NCBI GenBank assembly: GCA_049324875.1
Contig: JBMONC010000009.1
Location: forward strand, 1 to 64,000
DNA length: 64,000 nucleotides
Source of the DNA: JAWLHU01 sp049324875
Lineage (GTDB): Bacteria > Bacillota > Sulfobacillia > Symbiobacteriales > Symbiobacteriaceae
Direction of reading: 5' to 3'
Position numbers and translations under genes: made by a program. The notes beneath the pieces were generated by a model. That model saw nothing but the letters and a program-made list of their open reading frames with translations. It searched no databases and had not been told where the DNA came from. Within the stretch, counting starts at the first letter, position 1. Each line of letters starts with the position of its first letter. This document shows positions 50,541 to 58,494 of the stretch, in pieces.

Positions 50541-52340
50541 GTGAAGGGCAAGCGAATCTTAATCGTCCAGAGCGATATGGACCTGTCCGAGACGATCCAG
50601 CAGGGGCTGGCCTCGACGTATAACGTCCTGATTGCCGAGGATGTGCCGGAGGCGCTGAGCATCCTTGTCCGCCACCAGCCGGACCTGATCCTGCTGGACC
50701 TGGTCCTTCCGAGGGGCTCCGGCATCCACCTCCTCGATTACCTGCTGGGACGGGACGGGCCGGTACCGCCGGTGATCCTGACCGGGCGGCACCTGCCCGA
50801 CCCCGAGACGAACCCCTTCCTTCACCTGATCGCCGCCTTCCTGCCGAAACCTTTCCACCTGGCCCAGCTCCGGCGGGAGGTGGAGACGGTCCTCCAGAAC
50901 TGGCAGCCGCCGCCGCTGCTGCCGTCGATCCAGGGAAATCCGCAGGTGCTGCTGGCGATCGCGGATGAGGCGGAGCGGACCGCCCTGCTGGACGGGCTCC
51001 AGCGGGCCGGGGCGCAGGTGGTGCCGGCGGGCACGGTGGCGGAGGCCGCGAGCCTGGTGGAACGGGAGCGCTTCGATCTGGTGGTCTGCGACTGGGTGAT
51101 GCCGGACGGGACCGGGCGCAACCTGGTGGAGCGGGGGCGGACCGTCACGGACCCGCCGCCGGTGCTGGTGCTCTCTGCGAACACCACCCCGCAGTTCGCC
51201 CGCCGGGCGCTCACCCTGGGCGCCACCGACATTCTGCCGAAGCCGGTCTCAACGGACTTCCTGCTGGTAGCGCTGGAGAAGGTCCGGTTCCGGTCGGCCC
51301 CCCTCTTTAACACGCGAAAACTGGCCGCCGCCACCCAGGCATCGAAGGAGGAGAGCGCCCGCCGGGTACCCGGCTCCGGGCGGATGATCCACCAGGTGCG
51401 CTACTCGGCGGATGACATCATCGGCATCTCCCCGGCGATCCAGCGAGCCCGGCTCGCCCTTCAGCATATTGCGCGCATGGAGTCCACCGTCCTGATTTCG
51501 GGGGAGACAGGTTCGGGGAAGGAGCTCTTTGCGCACGCCCTACATCAACTCTCGGCCCGCCGTTCCGGCCCCTTCGTCCCGGTCAACGCAGCGGCGATTC
51601 CAGAGCAGCTGCTGGAGTCAGAGCTCTTCGGCTACAGCTCGGGCGCCTTCACCGGCGCCAAGAAGGAGGGCCACCGGGGCAAGTTCCAGCAGGCGAACGG
51701 CGGCACCCTTTTTCTGGACGAGATCGGCGACCTGCCGCTGGGCCTCCAGGCCAAGCTCCTGCGGGTGCTGGAGGAGGGTGAGGTCCAGCCCGTGGGCGGG
51801 GAAGCCCCCCAGCGGGTCGACGTCCGCCTGGTGGTAGCCACCCATCGAAACCTGGGCGCGATGGTCCGGGACGGCCTCTTCCGCAGCGACCTCTACTTCC
51901 GGCTCAACGTGGTCAACATCCCGATTCCGCCCCTCCGTGAACGGCCCGAGGATATTCCGCTGCTGGCGGAGCGCTTCCTGCAAGACCTGTGCGACCGCTA
52001 CGATGTGCCGCCCAAGCGGTTCTCCCTCGACGCCATGGACCTGCTCCGGTCTTACTCCTGGCCCGGCAACGTGCGAGAGCTGCGCAACACCGTCGAGCAC
52101 GCCTTCGTCTTCACGCCAGGCGACACGATCTACCCGGCCAACCTGCCGGGAGAGCTGCTCCAATCCTCCCGGCAGCCAAGGGAGCCGGCCGGCATGGCCC
52201 TGGCCCCGGGGCTCTCCGAGCCCGAGGCGATCCTGCGGGCGCTCGAGCAGACCCAGGGCAACAAGGTGAAGGCGGCCCGTCTGCTGGGCATCTCACGGGC
52301 GGGTCTGTACAACAAGCTGAAGCAATATGGGCTCGGGTAA
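50541..52340 (+). CDS. Sigma-54 activator with two receiver domains (NtrC/FlrC-like)
   Basis: 599 residues. Receiver 1 (~1-118) has Asp12, Asp53 (LLDLVLP) and Lys103; receiver 2 (~135-250) has Asp142, Asp184 (VCDWVMP) and Lys234, so both look phosphorylatable. The AAA+ domain (~290-525) has Walker A GETGSGKE (321-328), the intact sigma-54 contact loop GAFTGA (368-373) and Walker B TLFLDEIGDLP. A Fis-type helix-turn-helix ends the protein (NKVKAARLLGISRAGLYNKL). Normal NtrC proteins have one receiver. GTG start after GAAGGTGAGGTG. It should drive sigma-54 promoters such as the one at 47827. Confidence 0.92.
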   Translation: MKGKRILIVQSDMDLSETIQQGLASTYNVLIAEDVPEALSILVRHQPDLILLDLVLPRGSGIHLLDYLLGRDGPVPPVILTGRHLPDPETNPFLHLIAAFLPKPFHLAQLRREVETVLQNWQPPPLLPSIQGNPQVLLAIADEAERTALLDGLQRAGAQVVPAGTVAEAASLVERERFDLVVCDWVMPDGTGRNLVERGRTVTDPPPVLVLSANTTPQFARRALTLGATDILPKPVSTDFLLVALEKVRFRSAPLFNTRKLAAATQASKEESARRVPGSGRMIHQVRYSADDIIGISPAIQRARLALQHIARMESTVLISGETGSGKELFAHALHQLSARRSGPFVPVNAAAIPEQLLESELFGYSSGAFTGAKKEGHRGKFQQANGGTLFLDEIGDLPLGLQAKLLRVLEEGEVQPVGGEAPQRVDVRLVVATHRNLGAMVRDGLFRSDLYFRLNVVNIPIPPLRERPEDIPLLAERFLQDLCDRYDVPPKRFSLDAMDLLRSYSWPGNVRELRNTVEHAFVFTPGDTIYPANLPGELLQSSRQPREPAGMALAPGLSEPEAILRALEQTQGNKVKAARLLGISRAGLYNKLKQYGLG

Positions 52341-52354
52341 CCAGTCGGTAACAG

Positions 52355-52391
52355 GTTCAATGGTAAGTATGTCGAATGGACACCATTGAAC
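52355..52391. other. 10-bp inverted repeat after the activator gene
   Basis: GTTCAATGGT (52355-52364) and ACCATTGAAC (52382-52391) pair perfectly over a 17-base loop. There is no T tract, so it may be a regulator site or a weak structure between the activator and the CheX-like gene. Confidence 0.45.
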
Positions 52392-52405
52392 ACCAAACTG
52401 TACAC

Positions 52406-52425
52406 TGTCTAGACATGTCTAGACA
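52406..52425. promoter_or_regulatory. Tandem palindrome, candidate operator or enhancer site
   Basis: The 10-base palindrome TGTCTAGACA occurs twice in a row without a gap, and a third TAGACA half-site follows at 52427. Two full turns of perfect dyad next to a sigma-54 activator gene suggest a binding site for that protein or a local repressor. It lies about 80 bases before the CheX-like gene. Confidence 0.5.
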
Positions 52426-52503
52426 CTTAGACACCGGTTGAGCAGATCCCAACGTCGCCTTTGAACAGGCGCCTACCCTGGAAACCAGCGAAGTGGTGGG
52501 GAC

Positions 52504-53025
52504 ATGAAAGCTGAATTCTTGAACCCATTTGTGTACGCCGGGTTGAAGGTCCTTGCCTCTGAAGCGGGGTTGAAGAGCGTTGTCTCTGACAAACCGCAGA
52601 TGCGCAAGGCGATAGCCACCCTCCACGCCGTCAACGTGGTGATCGGCGTGGTTGGGAGCGTCCAGGGCATTGCGATTTACGGCATGGAGCTCTCCCTTGC
52701 CAAGGCGATCATCAAGGCGATGACCGGGACGGAGATCCCGATCACCGACCCGATGGCGGAGTCGGCCCTGGGCGAGCTGGCGAATCTGATCACCGGCTAT
52801 GCCTCGGGCACCCTGGAGGCCTCAGGCCTCCCCTGTCGCATCTCGCCGCCCCGGATTGTGCGGGGAACGGGGGTGCGGTTCGCCACCTCGGTGATCGATA
52901 TGCTGACGGTTCCGATCACCACGGAACTGGGCGAGATCAAGATCTATCTGGCGCTCAATCAGATTGACCACACGGGGGCGGTGGTCCGGGATCCGCCCTC
53001 GGCCAAGGGAGGTAGAGCGGGATGA
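52504..53025 (+). CDS. CheX-like chemotaxis protein
   Basis: 173 residues. AESALGELANLITGYASGTLE holds the ExxN phosphatase pair of the CheX/CheC fold, and the strand VVIGVVGSVQGIAIYGM matches the first half. Residues DHTGAVVRDPPSAKGGRAG at the end look disordered. It likely dephosphorylates CheY-P or one of the receiver domains of the adjacent regulator. Its TGA overlaps the next ATG by four bases. It is distinct from the cheX at 29112. Confidence 0.8.
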   Translation: MKAEFLNPFVYAGLKVLASEAGLKSVVSDKPQMRKAIATLHAVNVVIGVVGSVQGIAIYGMELSLAKAIIKAMTGTEIPITDPMAESALGELANLITGYASGTLEASGLPCRISPPRIVRGTGVRFATSVIDMLTVPITTELGEIKIYLALNQIDHTGAVVRDPPSAKGGRAG

Positions 53026-53711
53026 TCCGTGGGATCGGTGCTTCCAAGTCGGGGATGGCGGTGGAGCAGAGCCGCACCGACGTCCTGGCCAACAACGTGG
53101 CCAACATCAACACCCCGGGGTTCAAGAAGTCGGTCGCCGTCTCGACCGAGTTTGAGGCGATGCTCCTGCAGCGGATGGGCGATCCCACCGACCAGACGGC
53201 GCCCACCATCGGCCTGCTGGGCAACGGCGCAACCCTGGAGCAGGTGGTGCCGCTGGAGCTGCAGGGAGCCCTGATCACCACCGAGCGGATGCTGGACTTC
53301 GCCCTGGACGGCCCGGGCAGGTTTGCGGCCCAGGGGCCCAACGGGGTGATCTATACCCGCAACGGCGCCTTCCGGCAGACGGAGGAGGGCACCCTGGTGA
53401 CCACCGAGGGATACCCGGTCCTGATGCGGACCGACGCCGGCGACCTGGTGCCGGTGACCGCCCGCAGCCTGGAGGTCAGGGAGGACGGCACCGTGGTGGC
53501 CGACGGGCAGGCGGTCGGAAGGCTGGAGCTGGATGGCGCCACCCCCGAGACCAAGCTCCACCGCGGCAAGCTGGAGGGCTCCAACGTGGATCTGGCCAAG
53601 GAGATGACCGATCTGATCGTGGCGCTCCGGTCCTTCCAGGTCAACCAGCGGGCCCTGCAGATGCAGGATGGCACCCTCGCCAAAGCGGTGACCGAAATCG
53701 GCAAGATCTAG
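53022..53711 (+). CDS. Flagellar basal-body rod/hook protein (FlgF/FlgG family)
   Basis: 229 residues with the family ends: N-terminal LANNVANINTPGFKKS and C-terminal GKLEGSNVDLAKEMTDLIVA then LRSFQVNQRALQMQD. It is shorter than typical FlgG (~260) and, like FlhO/FlhP of Bacillus, could be either rod protein. It is coupled to the CheX-like gene through ATGA. Only one such gene is present here. Confidence 0.88.
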   Translation: MIRGIGASKSGMAVEQSRTDVLANNVANINTPGFKKSVAVSTEFEAMLLQRMGDPTDQTAPTIGLLGNGATLEQVVPLELQGALITTERMLDFALDGPGRFAAQGPNGVIYTRNGAFRQTEEGTLVTTEGYPVLMRTDAGDLVPVTARSLEVREDGTVVADGQAVGRLELDGATPETKLHRGKLEGSNVDLAKEMTDLIVALRSFQVNQRALQMQDGTLAKAVTEIGKI

Positions 53712-53757
53712 CCAAAAGCTGGCATGTGACTTGCTCATGAGGAGGGTATGAGCCAGG

Positions 53758-54117
53758 ATGATCGGTCGTGATCTGCCATCCAAGATCCTTGAGAATGCCC
53801 TGGACGCCGCCTCGCTGCGGCAGCGCGTCTTGGCCCATAACATCGCCAACGTCAACACCCCGGGCTTCAAGCGCTCCCGGGTGGACTTCGAGGCCGAACT
53901 GGCCCGGGCCGTGGCCGGCGGCGAAGACCCGGAGGCGGTGCGGCCGGTGGTGGTGGAGGAGGTCGACTCGGTCGGTCGCCCCGACGGCAACAACGTGGAT
54001 ATCGAGGCCGAATCGGTGAAGATGGCGGAGAACCAGATCTGGTATGCCGCCCTCACCCGGCAGATCTCGGATCACTTCTCCCGGCTCCGCATGGTGATCC
54101 ACGATGGGAGGCGATAG
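53758..54117 (+). CDS. flgB: Flagellar basal-body rod protein FlgB
   Basis: 119 residues with LAHNIANVNTPGFKRSRVDFE at the start and DIEAESVKMAENQIWYAALTR near the end, as in FlgB of the proximal rod. It opens the usual flgB-flgC-fliE order. GAGGAGG lies upstream of the ATG. Confidence 0.93.
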   Translation: MIGRDLPSKILENALDAASLRQRVLAHNIANVNTPGFKRSRVDFEAELARAVAGGEDPEAVRPVVVEEVDSVGRPDGNNVDIEAESVKMAENQIWYAALTRQISDHFSRLRMVIHDGRR

Positions 54118-54120
54118 GCG

Positions 54121-54561
54121 ATGAGGATGTTCCAGGCCATGCAGGCGAGCGCATCGGCGCTGACCACAGAGCGACTCCGGATGGACCTGATCGCCAATAA
54201 TCTGGCCAACATCAACACCACCCGGACCGCCGACGGCACTCCCTACCGGCGGCGCTACGCCGTGGTGGAGGAGCGGCGGGACTCCTTTGCCGACATGCTG
54301 GCCCGGGAAGCGGGACGGCCTGCAGAGGCGGGCGTGGGCGTGCGGGTGGCCCAGATCGCCGAGGACCAGACCCCCTTCAAGGAGGTCTACGACCCGACCC
54401 ACCCCCACGCGGACGCCAACGGCATCGTCCGGCTCCCCAACGTGGACCTGCTGCAGGAGATCACCGACATGATGATGGCGACCCGGGTCTACGAGGCGAA
54501 CTTGACGGCGTTCAACGCCTCCAAGTCGATGGCCCTCCGGGCCCTGGAGATCGGCCGCTAG
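54121..54561 (+). CDS. flgC: Flagellar basal-body rod protein FlgC
   Basis: 146 residues. Begins FQAMQASASALTTERLRMDL with LIANNLANINTTRT and ends with VDLLQEITDMMMATRVYEAN, typical of FlgC. The start is three bases after the flgB stop, with GGGAGG inside flgB. Confidence 0.94.
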   Translation: MRMFQAMQASASALTTERLRMDLIANNLANINTTRTADGTPYRRRYAVVEERRDSFADMLAREAGRPAEAGVGVRVAQIAEDQTPFKEVYDPTHPHADANGIVRLPNVDLLQEITDMMMATRVYEANLTAFNASKSMALRALEIGR

Positions 54562-54583
54562 TCAGAGAGGGGAGTAGGGCGCC

Positions 54584-54889
54584 ATGGATATTCAGCGGAT
54601 CAACTCGCTCCTCTCGCTGGAGCCCACGCTCAAGCGGACGGAGGCGGCCCCCCAGGGGCAGGAGATCGGAGCCTCCTTCGCCGAGATGCTCGGCAAGGCG
54701 CTGCAGCAGGTGGAGCAGGACCAGAAGGTGGCCAACGAGATGGCTGTGAAACTGGCCACCGGTGAGATCAACGACATCGCTCAGGTGATGATCGCTTCCG
54801 AACGTGCCAACCTGAGCCTCGGTATGGCCATCCAGGTGCGAAACAAGGTGATTGAGGCCTACCAGGAGATCATGCGGATGCCGCTCTAA
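54584..54889 (+). CDS. fliE: Flagellar hook-basal body protein FliE
   Basis: 101 residues; SFAEMLGKALQQVEQDQKVA and the C-terminal IAQVMIASERANLSLGMAIQ, VRNKVIEAYQEIMRM are the FliE signatures. It links the MS ring and the rod. Confidence 0.94.
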   Translation: MDIQRINSLLSLEPTLKRTEAAPQGQEIGASFAEMLGKALQQVEQDQKVANEMAVKLATGEINDIAQVMIASERANLSLGMAIQVRNKVIEAYQEIMRMPL

Positions 54890-54938
54890 TCAGGGCGCCG
54901 GTCACTAGTCGGCACCAAGATCACCGGGGGGAAACGGT

Positions 54939-56648
54939 TTGGCTAGCGTTGGGTCCGACCTCATCGGACGTATGAAAAAAGTATGGGGCGGGTTGAGTCC
55001 CACCATGCGATGGCTCTCTGTCGGTCTCCTCGCCGCCCTCCTCCTTTCGGTGGGGGTGACCTGGTACCTGCAGCGCCCGCAGTGGGAGGTCTTCCTGAAG
55101 GCCAACGACCCGACCGAGGTGACCAGTCTCACGGCTCGGTTGGACGAGCTGCAGGTCCGGTACCGGCTCACCGGCGATGGGCTGACGATCATGGTCCCCG
55201 CAAGCGAGCGGAGCGCGGCCAACCTGGCAAAGGCGCAGGCCGGCCTGCCCTCCGGCGGTCATGTGGGGCTGGAGATCTTCGCCGAGCCGCAGTTCGGTGC
55301 CACAGAGTTCGACAAAAAGGTGAACTATGAAAGGGCCATGGAGGGTGAACTCGCCCGTTCGCTCATGCGAATCGGCGATATTCAGTACGCCACGGTCAAT
55401 CTGAATTTACCCGAGAGATCGGTCTTCGTCCGTGACCGGCAGCAGCCCAGCGCCTCGGTGCTGGTGCAGCCCCGCCTGGGGAGGAACCTCTCCAAGGAGA
55501 ACGTGGTGGCCATCCGCAACTTCGTCGCCTCCTCGGTGGAGGGGCTGGCGCCGGAGAAGGTGACGGTCATCAACGACAAGGGGATCTTGCTCTCCAAGGG
55601 GCTGGATGAGACCGGCGAGGCCGCGGGACTGGATGCCGAGACCCTCGCCCAGCAGCGGGAGCGGGAGCAGTTGCTCACCGACAAGATCCTCTCGGTGCTG
55701 GAGCCGATCTTCGGCGTCGGCAACGTGGCCGCCTCGGTCACGGTGGAGTTCGAGCACCAGATCACCCGGACCGAGGAGCGGATCGTGGGCAGCGGGGCGC
55801 CGCAGACCACGGTGACGGAGCGGTCCGGCACCCAGACGCAGGGCACCACCAACGGCAACGGCGCCACGGCTGTCCCGGCCACCCCCGACGCCAACGCGCC
55901 CACCCCGCCGCCGGTCTACCAGCAGCAGCAGACGCAGTCGGCGACGGAGAGCTTCACCACCCGGACCCAGACCCAGTATGCCCTGGGGGAGAAGCTCCAG
56001 ACCACGGTCTCGCCCTCGGGGGCGATCAAGCGGGTCAGCACGGCGATTACCATCAACCGGGAGGAGCTGACGGCGGCCCAGATCGACCAGATCCGGCAGC
56101 TGGCGGCCAGCGCCACGGGAGCGGGGCTCGGTGATGTGAGCGTCCTGGCGATGTCCTTCACCCCGCGGCCGGACTCGGTCCTGCCGGAGCCGGTCACCGC
56201 CTCCTCGCCGCTGGACCCGCGGACGCTGGCGATCGGCCTCGGGATCGCCTCGGTCTTCCTGATCCTGGCCTTCCTGCTCACCCGCCGGCGCAGGCCGGAG
56301 CCGGAATTCGCCCTGCCGGGCGCTCCGGGGTATCCCGCCGCCACCGCCGGCACCACGCTGGACGTGGCCCTGGGGCTGGACCAGCCGGGTCCGGCCGGCC
56401 ACCAGGCGGCTGGCATCGCACCGGCCGGTCAGGCCGGGGATGGGGCTTCCGGCGCCCCAGCGGCGGACGCCCAGACGGCCGCCCAGAAGCTGGAGGAGGT
56501 CCTGAAGAAGCGGAAGCCCAAGCGGCAGTCGCTGGATGTCGAGGACTTCCTCGATGACGACGCCCTGGCCGATATCGACGTCCTGATCGAGCAGGCGCCC
56601 GAGGCCTGCGCCGAGGTGATCCGCCAGTGGCTGAAGGGGGGGCTTTAG
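54939..56648 (+). CDS. fliF: Flagellar MS-ring protein FliF
   Basis: 569 residues with two membrane segments (WLSVGLLAALLLSVGVTWYL; LAIGLGIASVFLILAFLL) flanking the periplasmic ring-building domains (NYERAMEGELARSLMRIGDI, ASVLVQPRLGRNLSKENV). A Gln/Thr-rich linker lies at ~290-345. The cytoplasmic tail ends AEVIRQWLKGGL, the FliG-binding peptide. Start TTG after GGGGGG. Confidence 0.95.
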   Translation: MASVGSDLIGRMKKVWGGLSPTMRWLSVGLLAALLLSVGVTWYLQRPQWEVFLKANDPTEVTSLTARLDELQVRYRLTGDGLTIMVPASERSAANLAKAQAGLPSGGHVGLEIFAEPQFGATEFDKKVNYERAMEGELARSLMRIGDIQYATVNLNLPERSVFVRDRQQPSASVLVQPRLGRNLSKENVVAIRNFVASSVEGLAPEKVTVINDKGILLSKGLDETGEAAGLDAETLAQQREREQLLTDKILSVLEPIFGVGNVAASVTVEFEHQITRTEERIVGSGAPQTTVTERSGTQTQGTTNGNGATAVPATPDANAPTPPPVYQQQQTQSATESFTTRTQTQYALGEKLQTTVSPSGAIKRVSTAITINREELTAAQIDQIRQLAASATGAGLGDVSVLAMSFTPRPDSVLPEPVTASSPLDPRTLAIGLGIASVFLILAFLLTRRRRPEPEFALPGAPGYPAATAGTTLDVALGLDQPGPAGHQAAGIAPAGQAGDGASGAPAADAQTAAQKLEEVLKKRKPKRQSLDVEDFLDDDALADIDVLIEQAPEACAEVIRQWLKGGL

Positions 56649-56651
56649 CAC

Positions 56652-57668
56652 TTGGCTGACAAGGATCAAAAGCTGAATGGCCGCCAGAAGGCCGCTGTCT
56701 TCTGCATCAACATCGGTGCCGTGCGCTCGGCCAAGATCCTCCAGCACCTGCGGGATGACGAGATCGAGATGCTGACGGTCGAGATCGCCCAGGCCCGCAA
56801 GGTGACCCCGGACGAGCGGGACGCCGTCTTCAACGAGTTCATCACCGTCGCCACGGCGGACAAGCACATCCGCTCCGGCGGCATCGACTACGCCCGGGAG
56901 CTGCTGGAGAAGGCGCTGGGCGAGGGCAAGGCCCGGGAGATCATGCAGCGGCTGACCTCCCACCTGCGGCGCCGCCCCTTCGATGCGGTGCGCCGCACCG
57001 ACCCGGTCCACCTGGCCTCCTTCCTCCAGAACGAGCACCCGCAGACGGTGGCGGTGATCATGGCCCACCTCTCGGCCGAGCAGGCGGCCCTAGTGCTCTC
57101 CGGCCTGCCGCAGGAGCGCCAGGCCGACATCATCCGCCGGGTGGCCAGCCTGGAGCGGACCTCTCCCGAGTTCCTGCGGGAGGCCGAGAAGGTGCTGGAG
57201 CGCAAGGTCTCGGCGATCGTCACCCAGGAGTCCAGCGTCGCCGGCGGCATCAACTGGGCGGTGGAGGTGCTCAACCGGGTCGACCGGGCGACGGAGAAGG
57301 GGATCATGGGTCTGCTCTCCACCGACGACCCCGAGCTGGCGACCGAGATTGCACAGCGCATGTTCCTCTTCGACGACATCGTCAACCTGGACGACCGTAC
57401 GGTGCAGCGTGTGCTCCGTGAGGTCGATATGAACAAGGATCTCCCGCTGGCCCTGAAGGCCGCCAAGGAAGAGGTCTGGCGCAAGATCATGAACAACGTC
57501 TCCAAGCGTGCGGGTGAGACCCTCAAAGAGGCGGTCCAGTACCTGGGGCCGGTCCGCATCCGTGACGTGGAAGAGGCCCAGGCTCGGATCGTTGCCCTGA
57601 TCCGCAAGCTTGAGGAGACGGGTGAGATCCAGATCTCCAGGGGTGGTGGCGACGATGAGTTCATTTAG
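56652..57668 (+). CDS. fliG: Flagellar motor switch protein FliG
   Basis: 338 residues with all three FliG domains, including LASFLQNEHPQTVAVIMAHL and the C-terminal motor domain MFLFDDIVNLDDRTVQRVLR then EVDMNKDLPLALKAA. It transmits torque from the stator to the rotor. TTG start three bases after fliF. Confidence 0.96.
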   Translation: MADKDQKLNGRQKAAVFCINIGAVRSAKILQHLRDDEIEMLTVEIAQARKVTPDERDAVFNEFITVATADKHIRSGGIDYARELLEKALGEGKAREIMQRLTSHLRRRPFDAVRRTDPVHLASFLQNEHPQTVAVIMAHLSAEQAALVLSGLPQERQADIIRRVASLERTSPEFLREAEKVLERKVSAIVTQESSVAGGINWAVEVLNRVDRATEKGIMGLLSTDDPELATEIAQRMFLFDDIVNLDDRTVQRVLREVDMNKDLPLALKAAKEEVWRKIMNNVSKRAGETLKEAVQYLGPVRIRDVEEAQARIVALIRKLEETGEIQISRGGGDDEFI

Positions 57669-58494
57669 GCCTGGTCGGGTTCCCCCGGGGGTTGAGGTGA
57701 AGAAGCCGGTCTGGCCGGCCCTCACCCCCACCCAGCAGGTGGCCGCCTCCCAGGCGCCGACCGCACCGCTCCGGACGGCCCGCCCGGCCCACAGCCTGGA
57801 CGAGGCCCGGGAGCAGGCGGCGCGCATCCTCTCGGAGGCAGCCTCGCAGGCCGAGCAGGCCGCTGAACTGGGCTACCGGGAGGGACACGAGAAGGGGTAC
57901 GCGGACGGCCTGGCCGCCGGCCAGGCGGAGCTGGAGATGCTCCGGCAGCAGGCGCAGCTGGAGCTGGAGAACGCCCGGCTGCAGGCAGAGAACCACCGGC
58001 AGGCGGCGGAGTCCCAGGCGAAGCTGCTCCAGCTGGAGGCGGAGCGGGAGGCGCAGGCGATCATCGCCGCCGCCAAGGATGAGGCCCGCCGCATCGCCGA
58101 GGACGCCCGCTTCGAGGCCCAGAAGCGGCTGGAAGAGTCGCAGGCCGCCCTGGTAGACCTGGCGGTGGCGGCTGCGGTCCGGCTGGTGCAGGGGCACCTG
58201 GCCCTGCAGCCCCAGTCGATTGTGGCCATGGTGGCAGCCGGTCTCCGCCGGCTGAGGGATACCCACTGCACCGTCCGGGTCAACCCGGAGGACCTGCCGC
58301 TGCTGGAGGCCCAGCGGTCGGTGCTGGAGCGGGAGCTCGGCAGCGGCACCCTCCAGATCGCCGGTGACCCCGGGCTGGAGCGGGGCGGCTACATGGTGAA
58401 CAGCACCCAGGGCCAGATCGACGGCACCCTGGAGCACCAGGCGGAACGGATTCAGGCGGCGCTCAACGCCGCCCTCGGGGGGAAGCAGCCATGA
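57655..58494 (+). CDS. fliH: Flagellar export regulator FliH
   Basis: 279 residues from ATG 57655, overlapping fliG by 14 bases. It has a long Glu/Ala/Gln-rich coiled coil (AELGYREGHEKGYADGLAAG, GQAELEMLRQQAQLELENAR) with the FliH GxxxG-like repeats, then a C-terminal domain (TVRVNPEDLPLLEAQR). It holds the export ATPase FliI. Confidence 0.88.
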   Translation: MSSFRPGRVPPGVEVKKPVWPALTPTQQVAASQAPTAPLRTARPAHSLDEAREQAARILSEAASQAEQAAELGYREGHEKGYADGLAAGQAELEMLRQQAQLELENARLQAENHRQAAESQAKLLQLEAEREAQAIIAAAKDEARRIAEDARFEAQKRLEESQAALVDLAVAAAVRLVQGHLALQPQSIVAMVAAGLRRLRDTHCTVRVNPEDLPLLEAQRSVLERELGSGTLQIAGDPGLERGGYMVNSTQGQIDGTLEHQAERIQAALNAALGGKQP

